From assembly GCF_010093225.1 (NCBI RefSeq), contig NZ_PDWM01000004.1, forward strand, positions 58,067 to 122,066: a stretch of DNA of 64,000 bases, read 5' to 3'. Within the stretch, counting starts at the first letter, position 1. Every line of letters starts with the position of its first letter. Position numbers and translations under genes: made by a program. Positions 19,922 through 30,499 of this stretch are shown here, piece after piece. Under the pieces are notes generated by a model. It made no database searches, was not told the DNA's origin, and saw only the letters and a program-made list of their open reading frames with translations. The DNA comes from Pseudoxanthomonas koreensis. GTDB taxonomy: Bacteria; Pseudomonadota; Gammaproteobacteria; Xanthomonadales; Xanthomonadaceae.

Positions 19922-20096
19922 GCTTCCTTCCGCGCCCGTCCCCGACGGGGCCGCCCACGCCGGGCGGGGAAGCGCCAGGGAGGCCCAACCCCGGAATCGT
20001 TGGTGCGAGTCCTTCGCAAGGGCCCGCACATCCATGTGCGGACTGTCCAGAAAAAGCCGCACCTGCGACGCGATTCCACTGCCAGGAGTTCCAGCA
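19922..20096 (+). promoter_or_regulatory. Candidate S2 autoregulatory leader of rpsB
   Basis: The long untranslated leader contains a strong hairpin CCGCAC-ATCCAT-GTGCGG (20024-20041), then an A-rich single strand (GTCCAGAAAAAGCC) and the rpsB ribosome-binding site. Gammaproteobacterial rpsB leaders often carry a structured S2-binding element that represses rpsB-tsf. I infer the same here from position and structure only. Confidence 0.4.
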
Positions 20097-20930
20097 ATGC
20101 CCCAGATCACCATGCGCCAGATGCTCGAAGCCGGCGTCCACTTCGGCCACCAGACCCGTTACTGGAACCCGAAGATGGCCCCGTACATCTTCGGCGCCCG
20201 CGGCAAGATCCACATCATCAACCTCGAGAAGACCGTCCCGCTCTTCTCCGACGCGATGAACTTCATCTCGGCCATCGCCCAGAAGCGCGGCACCATCCTG
20301 TTCGTCGGCACCAAGCGCAGCGCGCGCGAGGCGATCAAGGAAGAGGCCGAGCGTTGCGGCCAGCCGTACATGACCCAGCGCTGGCTGGGCGGCACCCTGA
20401 CCAACTTCCGCACCGTGAAGCAGTCCGTTTCGCGCCTGAAGGAGCTGGAAGCGGCCGAGACCGACGGCACCTTCGACAAGCTGGTCAAGCACGAAGTGCT
20501 GGGCCTGCGCCGCGAGCGCGAGAAGCTGCTGGCCTCGCTGGGCGGCATCAAGGAGATGAACCGCCTGCCCGACGCCCTGTTCGTGATCGACATCGGCCAC
20601 GAGGACATCGCGATCAAGGAAGCCAGGAAGCTCGGCATCCCGGTCATCGCCGTGGTCGACACCAACTACGACCCGGCCCTGGTCGACTACGCGATCCCGG
20701 GCAACGATGACGCCATCCGCGCCGTGCAGCTGTACGCCCGCGCCGCCGCCGACGCCGTGCTGGAAGGCAAGGCCGCCGCCCCGCACGCGGCCCACGTCAC
20801 CGAAAGCGACTTCACCGACGCCACCGAAGGCGACGGCAAGGCCCCGCGCCGCGCCCCGGCGAAGAAGGGCCCGGCCCGCAAGAACGGCAAGTCCGAGGAC
20901 GGCGACACGGCTGCTGCCGCCGCCGAGTAA
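20097..20930 (+). CDS. rpsB: 30S ribosomal protein S2
   Basis: S2 binds the 30S head-body junction and is needed for S1 attachment and mRNA docking. The 277-residue protein opens [27 protein letters not shown], a family-defining sequence. It contains [15 protein letters not shown] and ends with an Ala/Lys/Asp-rich extension of ~45 residues beyond the E. coli length, as usual in Xanthomonads. CAGGAG 9 nt before the ATG fixes the start. It is followed by tsf after 166 nt with no strong terminator, so they form the classical rpsB-tsf operon. The stop is TAA, the only TAA I found among the genes here. Confidence 0.98.
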   Translation: MPQITMRQMLEAGVHFGHQTRYWNPKMAPYIFGARGKIHIINLEKTVPLFSDAMNFISAIAQKRGTILFVGTKRSAREAIKEEAERCGQPYMTQRWLGGTLTNFRTVKQSVSRLKELEAAETDGTFDKLVKHEVLGLRREREKLLASLGGIKEMNRLPDALFVIDIGHEDIAIKEARKLGIPVIAVVDTNYDPALVDYAIPGNDDAIRAVQLYARAAADAVLEGKAAAPHAAHVTESDFTDATEGDGKAPRRAPAKKGPARKNGKSEDGDTAAAAAE

Positions 20931-21096
20931 GACGCACCACAGGCGGCCGCCCCGCGGTCGCCGCCTGGCCGGAGGCAGGCGCAACGCGCCCGCCTCCGTG
21001 CCACCGGGCCGGATGGCCGGGCCTGCGCCCGCCGCGACCGCCACCAGCCCGCCCCGCCCGCGCGGGGCCACATTCATCACATAACGAGGTAATCCC

Positions 21097-21975
<879 letters not shown>

Positions 21976-21998
21976 TCCCCGCTCCATCGCTGCACCGG

Positions 21999-22026
21999 AA
22001 AAAGCCGCGGCCCTCCGCGGCTTTTT
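21999..22026 (+). terminator. Terminator of rpsB-tsf
   Basis: AAAAAGCCGCGG - CCCT - CCGCGGCTTTTT is a perfect 12-bp stem with a 4-nt loop, ending in five T residues and a further T-rich stretch. It could work in both directions but serves tsf by position. Confidence 0.92.
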
Positions 22027-22074
22027 CTTTGGTTTTTCTCGTGGGCGCCCGACGGTTCGTCGGTTCGTCGGCAA

Positions 22075-22126
22075 GGGCGTCGGCTCCGGTGGGGCAGAAC
22101 GGCGGCCCCCGCCGGAGCCGACGCCC
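22075..22126. repeat. Long inverted repeat in the tsf/pyrH gap
   Basis: Two 20-nt arms (22075-22094 and 22107-22126), left arm starting GGGCGTCGGCTCCGG, pair with a single G-T wobble across 12 nt. It lies after the tsf terminator and just upstream of the pyrH -10 region. It is REP-like in size but lacks the GTAG head; function unknown. Confidence 0.65.
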
Positions 22127-22149
22127 CACTGCACTATGCATCGATGCGC

Positions 22150-22155
22150 TAGAAT
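22150..22155 (+). promoter_or_regulatory. Candidate -10 box of pyrH
   Basis: TAGAAT lies 33 nt before the pyrH ATG, downstream of the tsf terminator. A fresh promoter is needed there. No good -35 is visible. Confidence 0.45.
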
Positions 22156-22187
22156 TCACGCGCCCCCACCCCTGCCCCGAGACCGCC

Positions 22188-22910
22188 ATGTCCGAGCTCG
22201 CCTACCGCCGTGTCCTGCTGAAACTCTCGGGCGAGGCGCTGATGGGAGCGGAAGACTACGGCATCGACCCGGTGGTGATCGGCCGCATCGCCCAGGAGAT
22301 CATCGAAGTACGCGAGGCCGGGGCCGAGATCGGCCTGGTCATCGGCGGCGGCAACATCTTCCGCGGCGCCGGCCTGGCCGCCGGCGGCATGGACCGGGTC
22401 ACCGGCGACCAGATGGGCATGCTGGCCACGGTGATCAACGCCCTGGCCATGCAGGACGCGCTGGAGAAGCTCGGCGGCAAGGTCCGGGTGATGAGCGCGC
22501 TGAAGATCAACGACGTGTGCGAGGACTACATCCGCCGCCGCGCCGTGCGCCACCTGGAGAAGGGCCGCATCGGCATCTTCGCCGCCGGCACCGGCAACCC
22601 GTTCTTCACCACCGACTCGGCCGCCGCCCTGCGCGCGATCGAGATCAACGCCGACCTGCTGCTGAAGGCGACCAAGGTCGACGGCGTCTACGACCGCGAC
22701 CCGAAGAAGCACGCCGACGCGGTCCGCTTCGAGGAACTGGACCACGACGAGGTGATCGCCCGCGACCTGCAGGTGATGGATACCGCCGCCTTCGCCCTGT
22801 GCCGCGACCACGGCATCCCGCTGCGGGTCTACGACATCTCCGTCCCCGGCAGCCTGATGCGCATCCTCAAGGGCGAGGGCGTCGGCACCCTGGTCCGCGC
22901 CCGCCGCTGA
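22188..22910 (+). CDS. pyrH: UMP kinase
   Basis: PyrH phosphorylates UMP to UDP and feeds pyrG. The 240-residue amino-acid-kinase-fold protein shows [40 protein letters not shown] and [13 protein letters not shown], all family signatures. Bacterial UMP kinase is hexameric, activated by GTP and inhibited by UTP. Next come frr, uppS and cdsA in the standard order. frr has its own -10 box in the 139-nt gap. Confidence 0.98.
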   Translation: MSELAYRRVLLKLSGEALMGAEDYGIDPVVIGRIAQEIIEVREAGAEIGLVIGGGNIFRGAGLAAGGMDRVTGDQMGMLATVINALAMQDALEKLGGKVRVMSALKINDVCEDYIRRRAVRHLEKGRIGIFAAGTGNPFFTTDSAAALRAIEINADLLLKATKVDGVYDRDPKKHADAVRFEELDHDEVIARDLQVMDTAAFALCRDHGIPLRVYDISVPGSLMRILKGEGVGTLVRARR

Positions 22911-23010
22911 GCCCCGCTCCGGTCCGTCCGGCCGCTATCGCAGGCCTCCCCGCGGAAGGCGCCGTTGCGCCCGCCCCCGCCGCCGCGCGGGCCATCCGGG
23001 CCATTACCCG

Positions 23011-23016
23011 TATAAT
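23011..23016 (+). promoter_or_regulatory. Candidate -10 box of frr
   Basis: A perfect TATAAT lies 33 nt before the frr ATG in the pyrH/frr gap. The -35 region is not recognisable, so strength is unclear. Confidence 0.5.
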
Positions 23017-23049
23017 CGGCCGATTCGGCATTTTCGACGGAATACGGCG

Positions 23050-23607
23050 ATGCTCAACCAGATCAAGCAAGACGCACAGAACCGCATGGCGAAGAGCATC
23101 GACGCCCTGCGCCACAACCTGGTCAAGGTCCGCACCGGGCGCGCCTCCACCGGCCTGGTCGACACCATCAAGGTCAGCGCCTACGGCAGCGACGTGCCGC
23201 TGTCCCAGGTCGCTGCGGTGTCGGTCTCCGACGCCCGCTCGCTGGTGATCACCCCCTGGGACAAGGGCATGGTCGGCGCGGTCGAGAAGGCGATCCTCGC
23301 CTCCGACCTGGGCCTGACCCCGAACACCGCCGGCACCACCATCCGCCTCAACCTCCCGGCCCTCACCGAGGAGCGCCGCCGCGAGCTGACCAAGGTCGTG
23401 CACGGCGAGGGCGAGGACACCAAGGTCGCCGTCCGCAACATCCGCCGCGACGCCAACCAGCAGGTCAAGGACCTGCTCAAGGAAAAGCAGGTCACCGAGG
23501 ACGAGGTCCGGCGCGCCGAGGAGGAGATCCAGAAGATCACCGACAAGGCAATCAAGGATGTCGACGAGGTGGTCAAGGGCAAGGAACAGGAACTGATGGC
23601 GGTCTGA
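23050..23607 (+). CDS. frr: Ribosome recycling factor
   Basis: RRF splits post-termination ribosomes together with EF-G. The 185-residue length is exact for the family. Key segments are [20 protein letters not shown], the hinge to domain II, and the C-terminal helix [37 protein letters not shown]. uppS follows after 16 nt. Confidence 0.98.
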   Translation: MLNQIKQDAQNRMAKSIDALRHNLVKVRTGRASTGLVDTIKVSAYGSDVPLSQVAAVSVSDARSLVITPWDKGMVGAVEKAILASDLGLTPNTAGTTIRLNLPALTEERRRELTKVVHGEGEDTKVAVRNIRRDANQQVKDLLKEKQVTEDEVRRAEEEIQKITDKAIKDVDEVVKGKEQELMAV

Positions 23608-23623
23608 GCGGTCTGCTTCCCGC

Positions 23624-24379
23624 ATGACTGCAGATCCCGCCACCGCCGACGCGCCGGTCCCCCGCCACCTGGCGATCATCATGGACGGCAACGGCCGCTG
23701 GGCCCAGCGCCGGCGCCGGCCGCGCGTGATCGGCCACCGTGCCGGCGCGCGCGCGGTCAACCTGGTCATCGACTTCTGCCTGCAGCGCGGGATCGGCGCG
23801 CTGACCCTGTTCGCCTTCTCCAGCGAGAACTGGGGCCGGCCGGAAGAGGAAGTCGGCGCGCTGATGAAGCTGTTCCTCAACGCGCTGGAGCGCGAGGTCG
23901 ACGAACTGCACCGGCGCGGCGTACGCGGGCGCTTCATCGGCGAGCGCGCCCTGTTCGCCGACGCGATCCGCGCGCGCATGGCCGCGGCCGAGGCGCAGAC
24001 CGCCGGCAACGATCGCCTGCAGCTGGCCATCGCCGCCAGCTACGGCGGCCGCCAGGACATCGCCGCCGCCGCCCGCGCGCTGGCCACGGATGTCGCCGCC
24101 GGCCGGCTGCGCCCGGAAGAGATCGACGAAGCGGCGGTCGGTGCGCGCATGGCACTGGCCGACCTGCCGGCGCCTGACCTGTTCATCCGCACCGGCGGCG
24201 ACCACCGCGTCAGCAACTTCCTGCTGTGGCAGCTTGCGTACACCGAACTGTGGTTCACCGAAACCCTGTGGCCGGACGTGGACGCCGGCGTGCTGCAGCA
24301 GGCCCTGGACGACTACGCCCGGCGCGAACGCCGCTTCGGGCTGACCAGCGCCCAGCTCGGCGCGGAGGCCACCGCATGA
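23624..24379 (+). CDS. uppS: Undecaprenyl diphosphate synthase
   Basis: UppS is the cis-prenyltransferase that elongates farnesyl diphosphate with eight isopentenyl units, giving the lipid carrier for peptidoglycan and LPS. The 251-residue protein has the catalytic Asp in [27 protein letters not shown], and the C-terminal [24 protein letters not shown] with the IPP-binding Arg and Glu. The stop overlaps the cdsA start as ATGA, so translation is coupled. It shares its pathway with dxr in the same operon and ispD/ispF nearby. Confidence 0.97.
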   Translation: MTADPATADAPVPRHLAIIMDGNGRWAQRRRRPRVIGHRAGARAVNLVIDFCLQRGIGALTLFAFSSENWGRPEEEVGALMKLFLNALEREVDELHRRGVRGRFIGERALFADAIRARMAAAEAQTAGNDRLQLAIAASYGGRQDIAAAARALATDVAAGRLRPEEIDEAAVGARMALADLPAPDLFIRTGGDHRVSNFLLWQLAYTELWFTETLWPDVDAGVLQQALDDYARRERRFGLTSAQLGAEATA

Positions 24380-25245
24380 CCCGTACCCGCGTCATCGCCG
24401 CGCTGGTGATGGCCCCGCTGGCCATCGCCGCGATCCTGCTGCTGCCCACGCCGTGGATGGCCGCGCTGGCCGCGCTGGTGGTGCTCGCCGGCCTGTGGGA
24501 GTGGCTGAAACTGGCCGGGATCGACGACACCCTGCCACGCACCGTGCTGGTGGGCCTGAACCTGCTGCTGATGGTGCTGCTGGTCTGGGCCTCGCGCGGC
24601 GACGGCGGCTTCTCGCCTGTGCTGTTCCAGCTGGCCTCCCTGGCCGGCGTGGCCGGCTGGCTGCTGGCGCTGCTGTGGCTGTGGCGCCCGGGCTTCACCG
24701 CCGGCGACGCGGCCTGGACCCGCGCCTTCAAGCTCGCCGCCGGCACCCTGGCGGTGGTACCGGCCTGGTGCGCGCTGTGCCTGGTGCACTCGGACAACTT
24801 CACCGCGCTGGCCGCCTCGCCCGCGCTGCAGGCCAGCGGCCACCGCTGGCTGCTGGCGGCGCTGGCGCTGGTCTGGGCGGCCGATTCGGGCGCCTACTTC
24901 GCCGGCCGCACCTTCGGCCGGCGCAAGCTGGCGCCGACCATCAGCCCGAACAAGACCGTCGAGGGCGCGGTCGGCGGCGTGGTCGCCGGCGTGGCCGTGG
25001 CCCTGGCCTTCGGCAGCTTCGCCGGCGCCACCGCGGCGCAGCTGCCGGCGCTGGCGCTGGTGGCGCTGGCGGCGGTGCTGGCCTCGATCGTCGGCGACCT
25101 GGTGGAAAGCCTGCTCAAGCGCCAGGCCGGGGTGAAGGATTCCGGCCACCTGATCCCCGGCCACGGCGGCGTGCTCGACCGCATCGACGGCGTGCTCGCC
25201 GCGCTGCCGGTGTTCGCGCTGGGCAAGGACATCCTCGGTTTCTGA
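24376..25245 (+). CDS. cdsA: Phosphatidate cytidylyltransferase
   Basis: CdsA makes CDP-diacylglycerol from phosphatidic acid and CTP at the inner membrane. The 289-residue protein has about seven hydrophobic helices. Its catalytic signature lies near residues 175-275: [27 protein letters not shown] and [32 protein letters not shown]. The start overlaps uppS; dxr starts 20 nt after its stop. Confidence 0.97.
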   Translation: MTRTRVIAALVMAPLAIAAILLLPTPWMAALAALVVLAGLWEWLKLAGIDDTLPRTVLVGLNLLLMVLLVWASRGDGGFSPVLFQLASLAGVAGWLLALLWLWRPGFTAGDAAWTRAFKLAAGTLAVVPAWCALCLVHSDNFTALAASPALQASGHRWLLAALALVWAADSGAYFAGRTFGRRKLAPTISPNKTVEGAVGGVVAGVAVALAFGSFAGATAAQLPALALVALAAVLASIVGDLVESLLKRQAGVKDSGHLIPGHGGVLDRIDGVLAALPVFALGKDILGF

Positions 25246-25265
25246 GCCCGGCCCGGATCGCAGCC

Positions 25266-26468
25266 ATGTCCCCTGCCCCGCACCTGCGCCAGGTTGCCGT
25301 CCTCGGCGCCACCGGCTCGATCGGCGCCTCGGCGCTGGACGTGATCGCGCGCCATCCGCAGCGGATGCGCGCCAGCGTGCTGGCCGCCGGCTGCAAGGTC
25401 GACGCCCTGCTACGGCTGTGCGTGGAGCACCGGCCCGACCACGCGGTGATCGCCGACCCGGCCGGCTACGCCGCGCTGCGCGACGGCCTGCGCGAGGCCG
25501 GCCTCACCACCGTCGCCCATGCCGGCGACGCGGCGCTGGAGGCGCTGGCCGCGGGCCCGGCATGCGACACCGTGGTCGCCGCGATCGTCGGTGCCGCCGG
25601 GCTGGGCTCGACCCTGGCCGCCGCGCGCGCCGGCAAGCGCCTGCTGCTGGCCAACAAGGAATCACTGGTGCTGGCCGGCGAACTGGTGATCGCTGCCGCC
25701 CGCTCTTCCGGGGCGGAAATCGTGCCGATCGACAGCGAACACAGCGCGGTGTTCCAGTGCCTGCGTTCGTGCCGCGCCGAAGGCGTGCGCCGGATCGTGC
25801 TCACCGCTTCGGGTGGCCCGTTCCGCGGCTGGGACCGCGCGCGCCTGGCCGCGGTGACGCCGGCGCAGGCGGTGGCGCACCCGAAGTGGTCGATGGGGCC
25901 GAAGATCTCGGTCGATTCGGCCACGCTGATGAACAAGGGCCTGGAAGTGATCGAGGCCCACCACCTGTTCGGCCTGCCGGCCGACAGGATCGGGGTGATG
26001 GTGCACCCGCAGAGCCTGGTCCATGCGCTGGTCGAATACGTCGACGGTTCCACCCTGGCCCAGCTCGGCCTGCCGGACATGCGCACCGCGCTGGCGGTGG
26101 GCCTGGGCTGGCCGGAGCGGGTCGACTCGGGCGTGGCCGGGCTGGACCTGCTGGCCCAGGGCCGGCTCGATTTCGAGGCGCCGGACCTGGACGCTTTCCC
26201 CTGCCTGCGCCTGGCCGGCGAGGCCATGGCCGCCGGCGGCACCGCGCCCGCGGTGCTCAATGCGGCCAACGAAGAAGCCGTTTCAGCCTTTCTTCAGGGC
26301 CGGATCGGTTTCCTAGACATCCCCGCGCTGGTCGAGGACGCCCTCGCCGCACTGCCCGCGGCGCCGGCCGGTTCGCTGCAGGCGCTGCTGGCAGCCGACG
26401 CGGACGCGCGCCGACTCACCCGCCAACGGATCGATGCAATGCCCCACGCCGGGACCACGCCCGCATGA
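25266..26468 (+). CDS. dxr: 1-deoxy-D-xylulose-5-phosphate reductoisomerase
   Basis: Dxr (IspC) makes methylerythritol 4-phosphate with NADPH, the committed MEP-pathway step and the fosmidomycin target. The 400-residue enzyme has the nucleotide-binding start [26 protein letters not shown], the metal/substrate segment [11 protein letters not shown], and [31 protein letters not shown]. ispD and ispF of the same pathway are 5-7 kb away on the other strand. Confidence 0.98.
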   Translation: MSPAPHLRQVAVLGATGSIGASALDVIARHPQRMRASVLAAGCKVDALLRLCVEHRPDHAVIADPAGYAALRDGLREAGLTTVAHAGDAALEALAAGPACDTVVAAIVGAAGLGSTLAAARAGKRLLLANKESLVLAGELVIAAARSSGAEIVPIDSEHSAVFQCLRSCRAEGVRRIVLTASGGPFRGWDRARLAAVTPAQAVAHPKWSMGPKISVDSATLMNKGLEVIEAHHLFGLPADRIGVMVHPQSLVHALVEYVDGSTLAQLGLPDMRTALAVGLGWPERVDSGVAGLDLLAQGRLDFEAPDLDAFPCLRLAGEAMAAGGTAPAVLNAANEEAVSAFLQGRIGFLDIPALVEDALAALPAAPAGSLQALLAADADARRLTRQRIDAMPHAGTTPA

Positions 26469-26492
26469 GCGCCACCTGCCTGGAGCCCCGCC

Positions 26493-27851
26493 ATGGGTGA
26501 TTTCTTCGGCTCGGTCTGGTGGCTGGTGGTCAGCCTCGGCCTGCTGGTGACCTTCCACGAGTTCGGCCATTACTGGGTGGCGCGCCGCTGCGGCGTGGAC
26601 GTGCTGCGCTTCTCGGTCGGCTTCGGCAAGCCGCTGTGGTCGCGCTTCGACCGCCACGGCACCGAGTTCGCGATCGCCGCGATCCCGCTGGGCGGTTACG
26701 TGAAGATGCTCGACGAGCGCGAGGCCGACGTGCCGGTCGAGCGCCAGGCGCATGCGTTCAACCGCCAGGGCGTGTGGCGCCGCATCGCGATCGTGGCCGC
26801 GGGCCCGGCCGCCAACCTGCTGCTGTGCGTGGCCCTGCTGTGGCTGATGTTCATGGTCGGCCGCCAGGACTACGCGCCGGTGGTCGGCCAGGCCGGCGGG
26901 ATCGCCGCCGCGGCCGGCTTCCAGCCCGGCGACCGCCTGGTCGAGGTCGACGGACGCCAGGTCGGCACCTGGACCGAGGCGGCGATGGCCCTGGCCGTCC
27001 CCGCGCTGGACCGGCGCGACATCGAGGTCCGCGCCGAGGATGCGGCCGGCGGCGAAACCGTGCGCACCCTGCGCCTGTCGCAGCTGCCCGCAGCGCTGGA
27101 CGAACACCGCATTCCCGAACAGGCCGGGTTCATCTGGCGCTTCCTGCTGGCCCCGGCCCGGATCGACGCGGTCCGCGAGGACGGCGCGGCCGCCGGCGTG
27201 CTGCTGCCGGGCGACCTGGTCCTGGCCGTGGACGGCAACCGGATCGATTCGGCCGACCAGGTCGGGCCGCGGGTGCAGGCGCTGGGCGAGCGTGGTGGCC
27301 CGGGCATGGTCGAAGTGGAACGCAACGGCGAGCGGCTGGCCCTGGACCTGGCCCCACGCGCCAGCAGCGACCCGCAGCGCGCCGGCCGCTGGGAACTGGG
27401 CATCGTCCTCGCCGCGCCGCAGGCGCCGGCCTACGACGCGGTCCAGCGCCACGGCCCGCTGGCGGCCATCCCGATGGCCCTGCGCGAGACCGGCCGCCTG
27501 GCCAGCGACTCGCTGGGGATGATGCGGCGGATGCTGACCGGCGAGGCCTCGGTGAAGAACCTGTCCGGCCCGGTCACCATCGCCCGCGCCGCCAACGCCT
27601 CGGCCAAGCGCGGCGCCGACTGGTTCCTGTACTTCCTCGCCCTGCTCTCGCTGAGCCTGGCGATCATCAACCTGCTGCCGATCCCGATCTTGGACGGCGG
27701 TCACCTGCTGTATTACCTTATCGAGTTGGTCAAAGGCAGCCCATTGAGCGAACGCGCGATGGCTGCCGGCCAGTACCTGGGTCTGGCGTTGCTGGCCGGG
27801 CTGATGGGGCTGGCCTTCTACAACGACATTCTGGGCCTGATGCCGCGATGA
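26493..27851 (+). CDS. rseP: RIP zinc metalloprotease RseP
   Basis: RseP is the inner-membrane site-2 protease that cleaves RseA-type anti-sigma factors and remnant signal peptides. The 452-residue protein has the HEFGH zinc motif (residues 22-26) in the first helix, two PDZ domains (~115-200 and ~210-300) and the third metal-ligand motif NLLPIPILDGGHLLYY near the C-terminus. Its stop overlaps an ATG at 27848, but the bamA start is further on. Order dxr-rseP-bamA is standard, linking envelope stress control with outer-membrane assembly. Confidence 0.97.
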   Translation: MGDFFGSVWWLVVSLGLLVTFHEFGHYWVARRCGVDVLRFSVGFGKPLWSRFDRHGTEFAIAAIPLGGYVKMLDEREADVPVERQAHAFNRQGVWRRIAIVAAGPAANLLLCVALLWLMFMVGRQDYAPVVGQAGGIAAAAGFQPGDRLVEVDGRQVGTWTEAAMALAVPALDRRDIEVRAEDAAGGETVRTLRLSQLPAALDEHRIPEQAGFIWRFLLAPARIDAVREDGAAAGVLLPGDLVLAVDGNRIDSADQVGPRVQALGERGGPGMVEVERNGERLALDLAPRASSDPQRAGRWELGIVLAAPQAPAYDAVQRHGPLAAIPMALRETGRLASDSLGMMRRMLTGEASVKNLSGPVTIARAANASAKRGADWFLYFLALLSLSLAIINLLPIPILDGGHLLYYLIELVKGSPLSERAMAAGQYLGLALLAGLMGLAFYNDILGLMPR

Positions 27852-27916
27852 CCGACCGCAATCCCGGATTCCTGCCGCGGTTCCTGCCCGAATACCCGCT
27901 TTCCACCGGATGTGAC

Positions 27917-30370
27917 ATGACGCGATACCCCGTGCGCCGCCTGCTCGCCCTCGCCCTCGCCGCTTCGCTGAGCCTCCCGGCGATGGCGCAGTCGGTCGAA
28001 CCGTTCACCGTGCGCGACATCCGCATCGACGGCCTGCAACGGATCGCGGCCGGCACCGTGTTCACCTACCTGCCGGTGGAACGCGGCGAGACCCTGGACC
28101 AGGCCGGCGCCGGCGAGACCATCCGCGCGCTGTACAAGACCGGTTTCTTCGAAGACGTGCGCGTGGACCGCCAGGGCGACATCCTGGTGATCACCGTGCA
28201 GGAGCGGCCGGCGATCAACCGGCTGACCCTGGAAGGCAACAAGGACATCAAGACCGAGGACCTGACCAAGGGCCTGGCGGACATCGGCCTGGCCGAGGGC
28301 GAGACCTTCGACCGCCTCGCCCTGGACCGCGTGGTCCAGGAACTGACCCGGCAGTACAACAACCGCGGCAAGTACAACGTCTCGATCACGCCGACGGTGA
28401 GCCAGCTGGACCGCAACCGCGTCGACGTCACGATCACGGTCAAGGAGGGCAAGGCGGCCAAGATCCGCCACGTCAACCTGATCGGCACCGATACCTTCGC
28501 CAACGAGGAGATCCTCGACAACTGGGAGTCGCGCGAGAGCAGCTGGCTGTCCTGGTATCGCCGCGACGACCAGTATTCGCGCGAGAAGCTCTCCGGTGAC
28601 ATGGAGAAGCTCAATTCCTGGTACCTGGACCGCGGCTACATCGATTTCAACATCGACTCCACCCAGGTCTCGATCAGCCCCGACAAGCGCGACATGTACC
28701 TCACCGCCAGCGTCACCGAAGGCGAGGTGCATACGATTTCCGAGATCAAGGTCACCGGCGACACCGTCCTGCCGCAGGACCAGATCGAGCGCCTGGTCAT
28801 TCCCCAGGCCGGCGACACCTTCTCCCGCGTGCTGCTGGAACTGTCGTCCGATTCGATCACCAACACCCTGAGCAACATCGGCTACGCCTTTGCCCGCGTG
28901 AACCCGGTGCCGACCACCAACCGCGAGGACCGCTCGGTCGCGATCAACCTGCAGGTGATGCCGGGCCCGCGCGTGAACGTGCGCAGGATCGTGTTCAAGG
29001 GCAACACCCGCACCTCCGACGAGGTGCTGCGCCGCGAGATGCGCCAGTTCGAGAACGCCTGGTTCTCGCAGGCGGCGGTCGACCGCTCCAAGATCCGCCT
29101 GCAGCGCCTGGGCTACTTCGAGACCGTCGAGGTCGAGACCACGCCGGTGCCGGGCACCGCCGACCAGGTCGACGTGGTGTTCAACGTCAAGGAAACCACC
29201 TCGGGCAGCTTCGTGTTCGGCCTGGGCTACTCGCAGCTGGCCGGCCTGACCGCCTCGATCCAGCTGTCGCAGAACAACTTCCTCGGCGGCGGCAACCGGG
29301 TCTCGGTGGAGGCGCAGCGCAGCGACTACATGCAGCGCTACTCGTTCTCCTACCTCAACCCGTTCTTCACCGACGAAGGCCTGTCGCTCGGCTACAACCT
29401 GTGGTGGCGCGAGCTGGACTACTCCGACTTCAACACCGCCCAGTACAACAGCACCAACGCCGCCGCGCAGGCCGTGCTGGGCCTGCCGATCACCGAGACC
29501 AGCTCCATCACGATGCTGTTCGGCATCGACAGCAACCAGATCCAGACCTACTCCGGCAGCACACCGCAGGCGATCATCGACTACATCAACGCGATCGGGC
29601 AGAACACCTTCCACGCCTGGCGCACCGAACTGGGCTGGGCGCGCGACACCCGCAACGACTATTTCATGCCGACCCGCGGCATGTACCAGCGCGTAGCCCT
29701 GGAAACCACCCTGCCCGGCTCGACCGCCGAGTACTACAAGCTCAGCTACGAGTTCTCCAAGTACTGGATGCTGCATCCGGCCTTCGTGCTGCGCACCGGC
29801 CTGGACCTGGGCTTCGGCGACAGCTACGGCGACGACGTGGTGCGCAACCTCTGCTACACCCCCGGCACCTACGTGGACAGCGACGGCGATGGCTTCGTGG
29901 ACACCTACGTGCCCGGCCCGGACCCCAGCGAGCCCTGCCTGCCCACCTCGCCGGACTACGACAAGACCGTCACCGCGACGGGGCTGCCGTTCTTCGAGAA
30001 CTTCTACGCCGGCGGCACCCGCTCGGTGCGCGGCTTCCGCGACAACACCCTGGGCCCGCGCTCGGAGCCGATCAACGGCTACATCGGCCAGCCGATGGGC
30101 GGTTCGCTCAAGACGGTCGGCCAGGTCGAGATGGTGTTCCCGCGCCTGTTCGACAGCAAGGCCGCGCGCGTGTCGGCGTTCGTCGACTTCGGCAACGTGT
30201 ACGACGGCTGGGACAACTTCGACGCCAACGAACTGCGTGCGTCGGCGGGCGTGGCCCTGCTGTGGCGCGCGCCGGTCGGCCCGATCTCGATCAGCTACGC
30301 CTACCCGTTCAAGAAGAAGGACGGCGACGAGATCGAGCGGCTGCAGTTCACCTTCGGCGGCGGCTTCTGA
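27917..30370 (+). CDS. bamA: Outer membrane protein assembly factor BamA
   Basis: BamA is the Omp85 core of the machine that inserts beta-barrels into the outer membrane. The 817-residue precursor has a signal peptide (MTRYPVRRLLALALAASLSLPAMAQ), five POTRA domains (~28-425) and a 16-strand barrel with the conserved loop-6 motif SVRGFRDN and a C-terminal FTFGGGF. I chose 27917 because it gives a proper signal peptide; an ATG at 27848 is in frame but would add residues before it. The barrel has an unusual loop just before FFENFYAGG with DSDGDGFVD and two cysteines. lpxD, the usual next gene, is absent; an intrinsic terminator follows instead. Confidence 0.97.
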   Translation: MTRYPVRRLLALALAASLSLPAMAQSVEPFTVRDIRIDGLQRIAAGTVFTYLPVERGETLDQAGAGETIRALYKTGFFEDVRVDRQGDILVITVQERPAINRLTLEGNKDIKTEDLTKGLADIGLAEGETFDRLALDRVVQELTRQYNNRGKYNVSITPTVSQLDRNRVDVTITVKEGKAAKIRHVNLIGTDTFANEEILDNWESRESSWLSWYRRDDQYSREKLSGDMEKLNSWYLDRGYIDFNIDSTQVSISPDKRDMYLTASVTEGEVHTISEIKVTGDTVLPQDQIERLVIPQAGDTFSRVLLELSSDSITNTLSNIGYAFARVNPVPTTNREDRSVAINLQVMPGPRVNVRRIVFKGNTRTSDEVLRREMRQFENAWFSQAAVDRSKIRLQRLGYFETVEVETTPVPGTADQVDVVFNVKETTSGSFVFGLGYSQLAGLTASIQLSQNNFLGGGNRVSVEAQRSDYMQRYSFSYLNPFFTDEGLSLGYNLWWRELDYSDFNTAQYNSTNAAAQAVLGLPITETSSITMLFGIDSNQIQTYSGSTPQAIIDYINAIGQNTFHAWRTELGWARDTRNDYFMPTRGMYQRVALETTLPGSTAEYYKLSYEFSKYWMLHPAFVLRTGLDLGFGDSYGDDVVRNLCYTPGTYVDSDGDGFVDTYVPGPDPSEPCLPTSPDYDKTVTATGLPFFENFYAGGTRSVRGFRDNTLGPRSEPINGYIGQPMGGSLKTVGQVEMVFPRLFDSKAARVSAFVDFGNVYDGWDNFDANELRASAGVALLWRAPVGPISISYAYPFKKKDGDEIERLQFTFGGGF

Positions 30371-30412
30371 GCCGCCGGCGCACCCTCGCGGGGCGCCGCT
30401 CCTGCAGCAAGG

Positions 30413-30445
30413 CGACGACGGCCCCGGACGGGGCCGTCGTCGTTT
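30413..30445 (+). terminator. Terminator after bamA
   Basis: A 13-bp perfect stem, CGACGACGGCCCC / GGGGCCGTCGTCG (30413-30425 and 30430-30442), with loop GGAC is followed by TTT. It ends the cdsA-dxr-rseP-bamA transcript. Confidence 0.75.
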
Positions 30446-30458
30446 CCGGGTACTTCCC

Positions 30459-30499
30459 GTAGAGCCGGGCGCGACAGGGCAGCGCGGCAACTGCCCTAC
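30459..30499. repeat. Head-to-head GTAG element dimer at the bamA/truD junction
   Basis: The 41-nt element starts GTAGAGCCGGGC and ends as the reverse complement of GTAGGGCAGTTGCCGC, so GTAG is at both outer ends. The right-hand GTAG supplies the truD stop codon (TAG, 30498-30496). Confidence 0.7.
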
